Assembly (NCBI GenBank): GCA_900755085.1
Contig: CAAEFF010000033.1
Coordinates: forward strand, 1 to 7,980
Length of the DNA: 7,980 nucleotides
Source: an uncultured Streptococcus sp.
GTDB taxonomy: Bacteria > Bacillota > Bacilli > Lactobacillales > Streptococcaceae
Direction: 5' to 3'
Position 1 is the stretch's first letter. Every line of letters starts with the position of its first letter. The notes under the pieces are model-generated. The model searched no databases. It saw only the letters and a list, made by a program, of their open reading frames with translations, and was not told the origin of the DNA. Positions 1 through 7,200 of the stretch are shown here, piece after piece. Position numbers and translations under genes: made by a program.

Positions 1-195
1 GGTCTGCATGGGGCCCCACCCACTCAATCCCGCTTTGCCATGGGGGGATCGGATAGCGATTATCAAAGTGCTTGGGCAGCCATTCTCGGTAATACCAGTG
101 GAAATCAGTCGAATAATAAGAATAATTCGACAACCAATAGTTCATCAAGCAATAGTTCAAATCGAAACAGCTCCAATCGTGGCAATCGACGCTAG
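1..195 (+). CDS. pbp1b: Class A penicillin-binding protein (Pbp1b-like), C-terminal end only
   Basis: This is the 3' end of a gene that begins before the window. Frame 1 is open from base 1 to a TAG stop at 193-195, giving 64 residues. The segment begins GLHGAPPTQSRFAMGGSD and continues to SAWAAILGN at residues 23-31, then becomes a low-complexity Ser/Asn tail (about residues 32-64) ending GNRR. Class A penicillin-binding proteins are membrane-anchored enzymes that polymerise and cross-link peptidoglycan outside the cell, and streptococcal members often end in such a disordered polar tail. No catalytic motif lies in the visible part. The identification rests on the tail composition and on the known streptococcal gene order pbp1b-rpoB-rpoC. 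An overlapping +1-shifted reading frame at 8-208 is Ile-rich and looks like a shadow. The frame is well supported, the exact paralogue less so. Confidence 0.7.
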   Translation, partial: GLHGAPPTQSRFAMGGSDSDYQSAWAAILGNTSGNQSNNKNNSTTNSSSSNSSNRNSSNRGNRR

Positions 196-225
196 TCTGA
201 TCCAGTAGAAAACCTAGAGAAAGCC

Positions 226-254
226 TTGATTTTTGGAGCAAAAAACGATATAAT
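226..254 (+). promoter_or_regulatory. Sigma-A promoter upstream of rpoB
   Basis: TTGATT at 226-231 (4 of 6 against TTGACA) is followed by a 17-bp spacer and a perfect TATAAT at 249-254. Transcription is expected to start near A261. It lies 31 bases after the pbp1b stop and is the best promoter-like sequence in the gene-free region. It would make either a short RNA stopped at the 312-356 terminator or, by read-through, an rpoBC mRNA with a leader of about 286 nt. The boxes are seen directly; activity is inferred. Confidence 0.72.
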
Positions 255-260
255 AGTGGT

Positions 261-356
261 AACTAATTTGTCGTGTGCTTTATTTGAAATATTGTCCAAA
301 TAAGAGCTTACAGCAGTTAAATCTTACTTGAATAAGTCGATTTAGCTGCTCTTTTT
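261..356 (+). ncRNA. Candidate two-hairpin small RNA or attenuated rpoB leader (~96 nt)
   Basis: The RNA predicted from the 226-254 promoter folds into two hairpins and ends in a T-run. Hairpin 1 pairs 277-286 (GCTTTATTTG) with 297-307 (CAAATAAGAGC), with one bulged base and a 10-nt loop. Hairpin 2 is the terminator at 312-350. No start codon with a good Shine-Dalgarno sequence is seen inside it. It could be an independent small RNA or a prematurely terminated leader of rpoBC. An alternative pairing, AAGAGC (302-307) with GCTCTT (348-353), would compete with both hairpins, as an attenuator switch might. I do not recognise it as a named RNA family. Confidence 0.42.
312..356 (+). terminator. 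Intrinsic terminator or attenuator upstream of rpoB
   Basis: AGCAGTTAAATC (312-323) pairs with GATTTAGCTGCT (339-350) over 12 bp with a single T-G wobble. The stem continues, after unpaired bases, through ACTT (326-329) and AAGT (334-337) around a GAAT loop. A run of five T at 352-356 follows one base after the stem. Only the forward strand has the proper T-run. It may terminate pbp1b transcripts, the RNA starting near 261, or both; if the 226-254 promoter drives rpoB it acts as an attenuator. Confidence 0.78.
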
Positions 357-433
357 GTGCCTATTTTTCAGGAAAACACTAGTTTGTTACACAAATTTAA
401 TTTTTCTAAAAATTACAAAAAGCGATGAATGAG

Positions 434-467
434 GTGAAGAGACAGCTCTTCACGTGATGCAAATCAC
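434..467 (+). promoter_or_regulatory. Tandem hairpins in the rpoB leader
   Basis: Two perfect hairpins abut with no base between them. GTGAAGAG (434-441) pairs with CTCTTCAC (446-453) around the loop ACAG. GTGAT (454-458) pairs with ATCAC (463-467) around GCAA, a GNRA-class tetraloop. Neither has a T-run, so they are not terminators. Direct abutment would allow the two helices to stack end to end. Their place 80-113 bases before rpoB fits a cis-acting leader such as the Lacto-rpoB motif reported for Lactobacillales rpoB 5' untranslated regions. That match is from memory and was not tested with a covariance model. Confidence 0.55.
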
Positions 468-485
468 ACAATTGTAGTTAAAACC

Positions 486-520
486 GGATAGGTGGTGAAA
501 GTTATTTTACCAAGCTATCC
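486..520 (+). promoter_or_regulatory. Extended hairpin just before the rpoB ribosome-binding site
   Basis: The outer stem pairs GGATAG (486-491) with CTATCC (515-520). The inner stem pairs GGTGAAA (494-500) with TTTTACC (505-511), with one G-T wobble and a GTTA loop. An asymmetric internal loop (GT at 492-493, AAG at 512-514) separates them. The structure ends 10 bases before the AAAGGAG at 531-537, so a protein or ribosome bound to it could affect rpoB translation. It is likely part of a Lacto-rpoB-type leader, and a similar hairpin precedes rpoC (4177-4235). Confidence 0.58.
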
Positions 521-530
521 TAGTATGGAA

Positions 531-549
531 AAAGGAGCTAAAAACTTTG
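531..549 (+). promoter_or_regulatory. rpoB ribosome-binding site and TTG start
   Basis: AAAGGAG (531-537) lies 9 bases before the TTG at 547-549. No ATG or GTG start fits: the first in-frame ATG comes only at codon 62, far inside the conserved N-terminus. The TTG yields the standard streptococcal beginning MAGHDVQYGKH, so this start is well supported. Confidence 0.85.
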
Positions 550-3500
550 GCAGGACATGACGTTCAATACGGGAAACATCGGACCCGTCGTAGTTTTTCA
601 AGAATCAAAGAGGTTCTTGATTTACCAAACTTGATTGAAATCCAGACAGACTCATTCAAAGATTTCTTGGATCATGGCTTGAAGGAAGTATTTGAAGATG
701 TGCTTCCCATCTCAAACTTCACGGATACAATGGAATTGGAATTTGTGGGTTATGAAATCCGCGAACCTAAGTATTCGCTTGAAGAAGCGCGCATTCACGA
801 TGCCAGCTACTCAGCACCAATCTTTGTGACCTTCCGTTTGGTCAACAAAGAAACAGGTGAAATCAAGACCCAAGAAGTTTTCTTTGGTGATTTCCCAATC
901 ATGACTGAAATGGGAACCTTTATCATCAATGGTGGAGAACGGATTATCGTATCTCAGTTGGTCCGCTCACCAGGTGTCTACTTCAATGATAAGGTGGACA
1001 AGAATGGTAAAGTTGGTTATGGATCAACTGTTATCCCTAACCGTGGGGCTTGGTTAGAGCTTGAAACTGACTCAAAAGACATTGCTTACACACGCATCGA
1101 CCGCACACGTAAAATTCCATTTACAACCCTTGTGCGTGCTCTTGGATTCTCAGGTGATGATGAAATCATCGATATCTTTGGAGACAGCGAATTGGTTCGC
1201 AATACCATTGAAAAAGATATCCACAAAAATCCAATGGATTCACGGACAGATGAAGCCCTCAAAGAAATCTATGAGCGTCTTCGTCCAGGTGAACCAAAAA
1301 CAGCGGAAAGCTCACGTAGCTTGTTGGTAGCCCGTTTCTTTGATCCACGTCGTTATGACTTGGCACCTGTTGGTCGCTATAAGATCAACAAGAAACTCAA
1401 TATCAAGAACCGCTTGTTGAACCAAACCATCGCAGAACCATTGGTAGATGCTGAAACAGGGGAAATCCTTGTAGAAGCTGGTACTGTCCTAACGCGCGAT
1501 GTGATCGACAGCATCTCAGAACAATTGGATAACGGTTTGAACAAAATCACCTACATTCCAAATGATGCGGCTGTTTTGACAGAACCAGTTGAATTGCAAA
1601 AATTCAAAGTTGTCGCTCCAACAGATCCAGACCGTGTTGTCACCATCATCGGAAATGCCAACCCATCAGACAAAGTACGGATTGTGACTCCAGCTGACAT
1701 CTTGGCAGAAATGAGCTATTTCTTGAACCTTGCAGAAGGTCTTGGGCGTGTAGATGACATCGACCACCTTGGAAATCGTCGGATTCGTGCCGTTGGTGAA
1801 TTGCTTGCCAATCAAGTGCGTCTTGGACTTTCACGGATGGAACGAAACGTTCGCGAACGGATGTCTGTACAAGATAACGATGTCTTGACACCACAACAAA
1901 TCATCAACATCCGGCCAGTAACTGCGGCAATTAAAGAATTCTTTGGTTCTTCACAGTTGTCACAGTTCATGGATCAACACAACCCACTTTCTGAGTTGTC
2001 TCACAAACGTCGCTTGTCTGCCTTAGGGCCTGGTGGTTTGACACGTGACCGTGCCGGATATGAAGTGCGTGACGTGCACTATACCCACTATGGTCGGATG
2101 TGTCCAATCGAAACACCTGAAGGACCAAACATTGGTTTGATCAATAACTTGTCATCCTACGGACACTTGAACAAATATGGCTTCATCCAAACACCATACC
2201 GGAAAGTGGATCGTGAAAAAGGTGTAGTGACCAACGAAATCGTCTGGTTGACAGCTGATGAAGAAGATGAGTACATCGTAGCGCAAGCAAACTCTAAGTT
2301 GAATGAAGAAGGTGGCTTTGCTGAGCCGATCGTCATGGGACGTCATCGTGGTAACAACCAAGAGTTCCCATCTGATCAAGTCGACTACATGGACGTGTCT
2401 CCAAAACAGGTAGTTGCCGTTGCGACAGCATGTATTCCTTTTTTGGAAAACGATGACTCCAACCGTGCCCTCATGGGTGCCAACATGCAACGTCAGGCTG
2501 TGCCGTTGATTGATCCAAAAGCACCATTTGTTGGTACTGGTATGGAATACCAAGCAGCTCATGACTCAGGAGCTGCAGTTATTGCACAACATGGTGGTAA
2601 GGTCACCTATGCAGATGCGGATAAGGTGGAAGTTCGTCGGGAAGATGGTTCTTTGGACGTCTACCATGTTCAAAAATTCCGTCGTTCAAACTCAGGTACA
2701 GCCTACAACCAACGCACTCTTGTAAAAGTTGGTGAAACCGTTGAAAAAGGCGACTTTATCGCAGACGGTCCATCGATGGAAAAAGGGGAAATGGCCCTTG
2801 GTCAAAACCCAATCGTTGCTTACATGACTTGGGAAGGGTATAACTTCGAGGATGCCGTTATCATGAGCGAACGCTTGGTGAAAGAAGATGTCTACACATC
2901 TGTTCACTTGGAAGAATTCGAATCAGAAACACGCGATACCAAGTTAGGCCCTGAAGAAATTACCCGTGAAATTCCAAACGTCGGGGAAGATGCTCTTCGT
3001 GACTTGGATGAAACAGGTATTATCCGTATTGGTGCTGAGGTTAAAGAAGGCGATATCCTTGTCGGTAAAGTAACACCGAAGGGTGAAAAAGACCTTTCTG
3101 CTGAAGAACGTCTCCTTCATGCCATCTTTGGAGATAAATCTCGTGAAGTGCGTGATACGTCTCTTCGTGTCCCTCACGGTGGAGATGGAGTCGTTCGCGA
3201 CGTCAAAATCTTTACGCGTGCAAACGGAGATGAATTGCAATCGGGTGTCAACATGTTGGTTCGTGTTTACATCGCACAAAAACGCAAGATCCGCGTCGGA
3301 GATAAGATGGCCGGTCGTCACGGAAACAAAGGGGTTGTATCTCGTATTGTTCCAGTTGAAGATATGCCTTACCTTCCAGACGGTACACCGGTTGATATCA
3401 TGTTGAACCCACTTGGGGTGCCATCTCGTATGAATATCGGTCAGGTTATGGAACTTCACCTTGGTATGGCGGCTCGTAACTTGGGCATTCACATCGCAAC

Positions 3501-4116
3501 ACCAGTCTTTGACGGAGCAAGCTCAGAAGACCTCTGGGATACAGTGAAAGAAGCTGGTATGGATAGCGATGCCAAGACGATTCTTTATGATGGACGTACA
3601 GGTGAGCCGTTTGACAATCGTGTTTCTGTTGGTGTCATGTACATGATCAAACTTCACCACATGGTTGATGATAAACTCCATGCCCGTTCTGTCGGACCAT
3701 ACTCAATGGTTACCCAACAACCACTCGGAGGTAAAGCTCAGTTTGGTGGACAACGTTTCGGGGAAATGGAAGTATGGGCCCTTGAGGCTTACGGTGCATC
3801 AAATGTCCTTCAAGAAATCTTGACTTACAAGTCAGATGATGTCAACGGACGCTTGAAAGCTTATGAAGCGATCACCAAAGGTAAACCAATTCCAAAACCA
3901 GGTGTACCAGAATCCTTCCGCGTTCTTGTCAAAGAATTGCAATCACTTGGTCTTGACATGCGTGTCTTGGACGAAGATGATCAAGAAGTGGAACTTCGTG
4001 ACCTCGACGAAGGGGAAGACGATGATGTGATTCACGTGGATGACCTTGAAAAAGCACGTGAAAAAGCGGCCAAGGAAGCTAAAGCAGCCTTTGATGCGGA
4101 AGAAGCAGAAAAATAA
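547..4116 (+). CDS. rpoB: DNA-directed RNA polymerase subunit beta
   Basis: This is the beta subunit of RNA polymerase, which with beta' forms the active centre and the DNA/RNA-binding cleft in the cytoplasm. The 1189-residue length is normal for streptococci; it is shorter than the E. coli protein, which has extra lineage insertions. Visible landmarks are the early DFPIMTEMGTFIINGGERI block (about 115-134), the rifampicin-region segment GSSQLSQFMDQHNPLSELSH (467-486) continuing through KRRLSALGPGG, NFEDA with acidic E768 and D769 near the active site, GDKMAGRHGNKG (918-929) with K920 and K928, and GGKAQFGGQRFGEMEVWALE (1061-1080), which contacts beta'. The tail (about 1139-1189) is acidic, then Lys/Ala-rich. 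Rifampicin-contact positions D476, H486 and S491 (E. coli D516, H526, S531) are wild type, so no common resistance change is present. The frame is intact. It starts at TTG and lies 159 bases upstream of rpoC, evidently in one operon. Confidence 0.99.
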   Translation: MAGHDVQYGKHRTRRSFSRIKEVLDLPNLIEIQTDSFKDFLDHGLKEVFEDVLPISNFTDTMELEFVGYEIREPKYSLEEARIHDASYSAPIFVTFRLVNKETGEIKTQEVFFGDFPIMTEMGTFIINGGERIIVSQLVRSPGVYFNDKVDKNGKVGYGSTVIPNRGAWLELETDSKDIAYTRIDRTRKIPFTTLVRALGFSGDDEIIDIFGDSELVRNTIEKDIHKNPMDSRTDEALKEIYERLRPGEPKTAESSRSLLVARFFDPRRYDLAPVGRYKINKKLNIKNRLLNQTIAEPLVDAETGEILVEAGTVLTRDVIDSISEQLDNGLNKITYIPNDAAVLTEPVELQKFKVVAPTDPDRVVTIIGNANPSDKVRIVTPADILAEMSYFLNLAEGLGRVDDIDHLGNRRIRAVGELLANQVRLGLSRMERNVRERMSVQDNDVLTPQQIINIRPVTAAIKEFFGSSQLSQFMDQHNPLSELSHKRRLSALGPGGLTRDRAGYEVRDVHYTHYGRMCPIETPEGPNIGLINNLSSYGHLNKYGFIQTPYRKVDREKGVVTNEIVWLTADEEDEYIVAQANSKLNEEGGFAEPIVMGRHRGNNQEFPSDQVDYMDVSPKQVVAVATACIPFLENDDSNRALMGANMQRQAVPLIDPKAPFVGTGMEYQAAHDSGAAVIAQHGGKVTYADADKVEVRREDGSLDVYHVQKFRRSNSGTAYNQRTLVKVGETVEKGDFIADGPSMEKGEMALGQNPIVAYMTWEGYNFEDAVIMSERLVKEDVYTSVHLEEFESETRDTKLGPEEITREIPNVGEDALRDLDETGIIRIGAEVKEGDILVGKVTPKGEKDLSAEERLLHAIFGDKSREVRDTSLRVPHGGDGVVRDVKIFTRANGDELQSGVNMLVRVYIAQKRKIRVGDKMAGRHGNKGVVSRIVPVEDMPYLPDGTPVDIMLNPLGVPSRMNIGQVMELHLGMAARNLGIHIATPVFDGASSEDLWDTVKEAGMDSDAKTILYDGRTGEPFDNRVSVGVMYMIKLHHMVDDKLHARSVGPYSMVTQQPLGGKAQFGGQRFGEMEVWALEAYGASNVLQEILTYKSDDVNGRLKAYEAITKGKPIPKPGVPESFRVLVKELQSLGLDMRVLDEDDQEVELRDLDEGEDDDVIHVDDLEKAREKAAKEAKAAFDAEEAEK

Positions 4117-4130
4117 TCAGTCAAAATGAT

Positions 4131-4180
4131 TGTCTTGTGAGAAACGAATGTTTCTGATAGGATGATTCGATAACAAGATA
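4131..4180 (+). promoter_or_regulatory. Stem-loop cluster at the start of the rpoB-rpoC gap
   Basis: TGTCTTGT (4131-4138) can pair with ACAAGATA (4173-4180), with one G-T wobble. Inside it, AGAAAC (4140-4145) pairs with GTTTCT (4150-4155) around a GAAT loop. A competing stem pairs CGAAT (4145-4149) with ATTCG (4165-4169). The 3' arm of the outer stem overlaps the 5' arm of the larger hairpin at 4177-4235 by four bases, so the two cannot both form fully. No T-run follows, so this is not a terminator. A processing site or regulatory switch is possible; the role is unknown. Confidence 0.35.
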
Positions 4181-4235
4181 CAGACACAAGGAGGTGGTGA
4201 GAAAGTTGGCTTTCTTCCCCCGCCTAAGCTGTATC
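4177..4235 (+). promoter_or_regulatory. Large hairpin in the rpoB-rpoC gap burying a Shine-Dalgarno sequence
   Basis: The outer stem pairs GATACAG (4177-4183) with CTGTATC (4229-4235) perfectly. After an internal loop (4184-4188 and 4226-4228), the 5' arm 4189-4205 pairs with 4210-4225 around a TTGG loop (4206-4209). The tip AGAAAG/CTTTCT is perfect, and the lower part pairs AGG with CCT, GG with CC twice, with two mismatches and one bulge. The 5' arm contains AAGGAGGTG (4188-4196), a nearly full anti-Shine-Dalgarno match, which would be masked. There is no T-run. It could be an RNase III-type processing site, a translational control element for rpoC, or a second copy of the rpoB leader hairpin, whose parts it shares. 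Confidence 0.65.
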
Positions 4236-4253
4236 CAAATGAAACAAGTATGA
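4206..4253 (+). CDS. Possible 15-residue leader peptide before rpoC
   Basis: A TTG codon at 4206, nine bases after the strong AAGGAGGTG (4188-4196), opens a 15-codon frame MAFFPRLSCIQMKQV ending in TGA at 4251-4253. Two in-frame GTG codons at 4194 and 4197 sit inside or beside the Shine-Dalgarno sequence and are too close to it to be used. The stop lies 22 bases before the rpoC start and just before the rpoC ribosome-binding site, so translation here could open the hairpin or couple to rpoC. The start codon lies in the hairpin loop. The peptide matches nothing I know, and the frame may be chance; the ribosome-binding site is the real evidence. Confidence 0.22.
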   Translation: MAFFPRLSCIQMKQV

Positions 4254-4257
4254 AAAC

Positions 4258-4278
4258 AAGGAAAGGTAAGAAATAGTG
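4258..4278 (+). promoter_or_regulatory. rpoC ribosome-binding site and GTG start
   Basis: AAGGAAAGG (4258-4266) precedes the GTG at 4276-4278 by 9 bases. It is a weaker match to the anti-Shine-Dalgarno than the AAGGAGGTG buried 60 bases upstream. The GTG gives the conserved beginning MVDVNRFKSMQI, so it is preferred over the in-frame ATG at codon 10. Confidence 0.78.
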
Positions 4279-7200
4279 GTTGATGTAAATCGTTTTAAAA
4301 GTATGCAAATCACCCTAGCTTCTCCAAGCAAGGTCCGTTCATGGTCTTATGGAGAGGTCAAGAAACCTGAAACAATCAACTACCGTACATTGAAACCAGA
4401 ACGTGAAGGTCTCTTTGATGAAGTCATCTTTGGACCTACAAAAGACTGGGAATGTGCGTGTGGGAAATACAAACGGATCCGTTACAAAGGGATTGTTTGT
4501 GACCGCTGTGGTGTGGAAGTAACACGTGCGAAAGTTCGTCGTGAACGCATGGGTCACATCGAGTTGAAAGCACCTGTATCACACATCTGGTACTTCAAAG
4601 GCATCCCTTCTCGTATGGGATTGACCTTGGATATGAGCCCTCGTGCCCTTGAAGAAGTCATCTACTTCGCGGCTTACGTGGTGATCGATCCAAAAGATAC
4701 ACCACTTGAGCACAAATCCATCATGACAGAACGTGAATACCGTGAGCGCTTGCGTGAATACGGACCAGGTTCCTTTGTTGCCAAGATGGGTGCAGAAGCG
4801 ATCCAAGACCTCTTGAAACAAGTGGATTTGGAAGCTGAAATTGCTCTCTTGAAAGAAGAATTGAAGACTGCAACTGGTCAAAAACGTGTGAAGGCTGTTC
4901 GTCGTTTGGATGTCTTGGATGCCTTCTACAAATCTGGTAACAAGCCAGAATGGATGGTTCTCAACATCCTTCCGGTTATTCCACCAGATCTTCGTCCGAT
5001 GGTCCAATTGGATGGTGGCCGTTTTGCTGCCTCTGACTTGAACGACCTTTACCGCCGTGTGATTAACCGGAACAACCGTTTGGCACGTTTGCTTGAGTTG
5101 AATGCCCCTGGTATCATCGTGCAAAACGAAAAACGGATGCTCCAAGAAGCGGTTGACGCTTTGATCGACAACGGTCGTCGTGGTCGTCCAATCACAGGAC
5201 CAGGAAGTCGCCCACTCAAATCATTGAGCCACATGCTCAAAGGGAAACAAGGACGCTTCCGTCAAAACTTGCTCGGTAAACGGGTGGACTTCTCAGGACG
5301 TTCCGTTATCGCCGTTGGTCCAACTCTGAAGATGTACCAATGTGGTGTGCCACGTGAAATGGCCATTGAGCTCTTTAAACCATTCGTGATGCGTGAAATC
5401 GTTGCGCGTGATATCGTACAAAACGTCAAAGCTGCAAAACGTTTGGTCGAACGCGGAGATGAACGCATCTGGGATATCTTGGAAGAAGTGATCAAAGAAC
5501 ACCCAGTGCTCTTGAACCGCGCACCGACCCTTCACCGTTTGGGGATCCAAGCTTTTGAACCTGTCTTGATTGATGGGAAAGCTCTTCGTCTTCACCCGCT
5601 TGTCTGTGAAGCCTACAATGCCGACTTTGACGGTGACCAAATGGCCATCCACGTCCCATTGTCAGAAGAAGCCCAAGCAGAAGCTCGTATCTTGATGTTG
5701 GCTGCTGAGCACATCTTGAATCCAAAAGACGGAAAACCAGTTGTTACCCCATCTCAGGATATGGTATTGGGGAACTACTACCTCACTATGGAAGAAGCTG
5801 GTCGTGAAGGTGAAGGAATGGTCTTTAAAGACCGTGATGAAGCCGTGATGGCTCTTCGCAATGGCTATGTTCACTTGCATACACGTGTCGGAATTGCGAC
5901 GGATAGCTTGAACAAACCATGGACAGAAGCACAACAACACAAGATTCTCTTGACAACTGTTGGTAAGATTCTCTTTAACGATATCATGCCTGCAGAGCTT
6001 CCATACCTTCAAGAGCCTAATAATGCCAACTTGACAGAAGGTGTTCCAGCTAAGTACTTCTTGGAGCCTGGTCAAGATGTCAAATCAGCGATTGAGAAAT
6101 TGGAATTAAACGTTCCATTCAAGAAGAAAAATCTTGGAAATATCATCGCCGAAATCTTCAAACGTTTCCGTACAACTGAAACTTCTGCTTTCTTGGACCG
6201 CTTGAAAGACTTAGGTTACCACCATTCAACCCTTGCTGGTTTGACAGTGGGGATTGCCGATATTCCGGTCGTTGAAGACAAGGCAGAAATCATTGAAGAA
6301 TCTCACAAACGTGTGGAACAAATCACCAAACAATTCCGTCGTGGTTTGATCACAGATGATGAACGCTACAATGCCGTTACAGCTGAATGGCGTGCAGCCC
6401 GTGAGAAATTGGAAAAACGCTTGGTGGATAACCAAGATCCGAAGAACCCAATCGTTATGATGATGGACTCTGGAGCCCGTGGTAACATCTCAAACTTCTC
6501 GCAACTTGCCGGTATGCGTGGTTTGATGGCAGCTCCAAACGGACGGATCATGGAATTGCCAATCCTTTCAAACTTCCGCGAAGGTTTGTCAGTACTCGAA
6601 ATGTTCTTCTCAACTCACGGTGCCCGTAAAGGGATGACCGATACGGCCCTTAAGACAGCCGACTCAGGTTACTTGACTCGTCGTTTGGTTGACGTGGCCC
6701 AAGACGTCATTATCCGTGAAGATGACTGTGGAACAGACCGTGGACTTGTGATCCGTGCCATTACTGATGGTAAGGAAATGATCGAGCCCCTCGAAGAACG
6801 CTTGACAGGTCGTTATACCAAGAAATCTGTTAAACATCCTGAAACAGGTGAAGTCATCGTTGGTCCAGATACCTTAATTTCAGAAGACCTAGCACGTGAA
6901 ATTGTCAAAGCTGGTGTTGAAGAAGTCACTATCCGCTCTGTCTTTACATGTAACACCCGCCATGGTGTCTGCCGTCACTGTTATGGTATCAACTTGGCGA
7001 CTGGTGATGCGGTTGAAGTGGGTGAAGCAGTCGGAACTATCGCTGCCCAATCTATCGGGGAACCTGGTACACAGTTGACCATGCGTACCTTCCACACGGG
7101 TGGGGTTGCCTCAAATACCGATATCACGCAAGGTCTTCCTCGTGTCCAAGAAATCTTTGAAGCCCGCAATCCAAAAGGGGAAGCGGTCATCACTGAGGTC

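Larger units (their letters stand above)
196..546 (+). other. 351-base gene-free leader region between pbp1b and rpoB
   Basis: No convincing protein gene lies here. In order it holds a near-consensus promoter (226-254), a two-hairpin RNA ending in a T-run (about 261-356), an AT-rich stretch (about 361-420) with a perfect TAATTTTT/AAAAATTA inverted repeat (398-405 and 408-415), and a block of hairpins from 434 to 520 followed by the rpoB ribosome-binding site. A second, much weaker promoter-like pair lies at 384-412 (TTGTTA, 17 bp, TAAAAA; 4 of 6 in each box) and could serve rpoB directly if the upstream hairpin terminates most transcripts. The density of structure suggests a regulated 5' untranslated region. 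Confidence 0.7.

Noticed and set aside
384..412. TTGTTA-17-TAAAAA as the main rpoB promoter
   Set aside because: Only 4 of 6 matches in each box, in an AT-rich stretch where such pairs arise by chance. Kept only as a weak alternative to 226-254.
398..415. TAATTTTT/AAAAATTA inverted repeat as a terminator
   Set aside because: The stem is wholly A-T with a 2-base loop, too unstable to act as an intrinsic terminator.
425..457. ATG frame of 10 codons (MNEVKRQLFT) in the rpoB leader
   Set aside because: No Shine-Dalgarno sequence precedes the ATG, and the frame coincides with the perfect hairpin 434-453, which accounts for the sequence.
454..468. GTGA-N6-TCAC resembles a CRP-type operator
   Set aside because: Streptococci are not known to use CRP-cAMP control. 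The symmetry is better explained as the GCAA-loop hairpin abutting another hairpin in the leader RNA.
1945..2040. Possible rifampicin-resistance change in rpoB
   Set aside because: D476, H486 and S491 are all wild type. H478, where E. coli has Asn, I take to be the ordinary streptococcal residue, from memory.
2944..3492. Antisense open frame of 182 codons inside rpoB
   Set aside because: It is a by-product of codon use in the conserved rpoB frame, with no ribosome-binding site, promoter or recognisable protein features; the His/Phe/Thr-rich translation is typical of a shadow.
4579..5145. Antisense open frame of 188 codons inside rpoC
   Set aside because: Same reasons: low-quality composition and full overlap with a conserved rpoC region.
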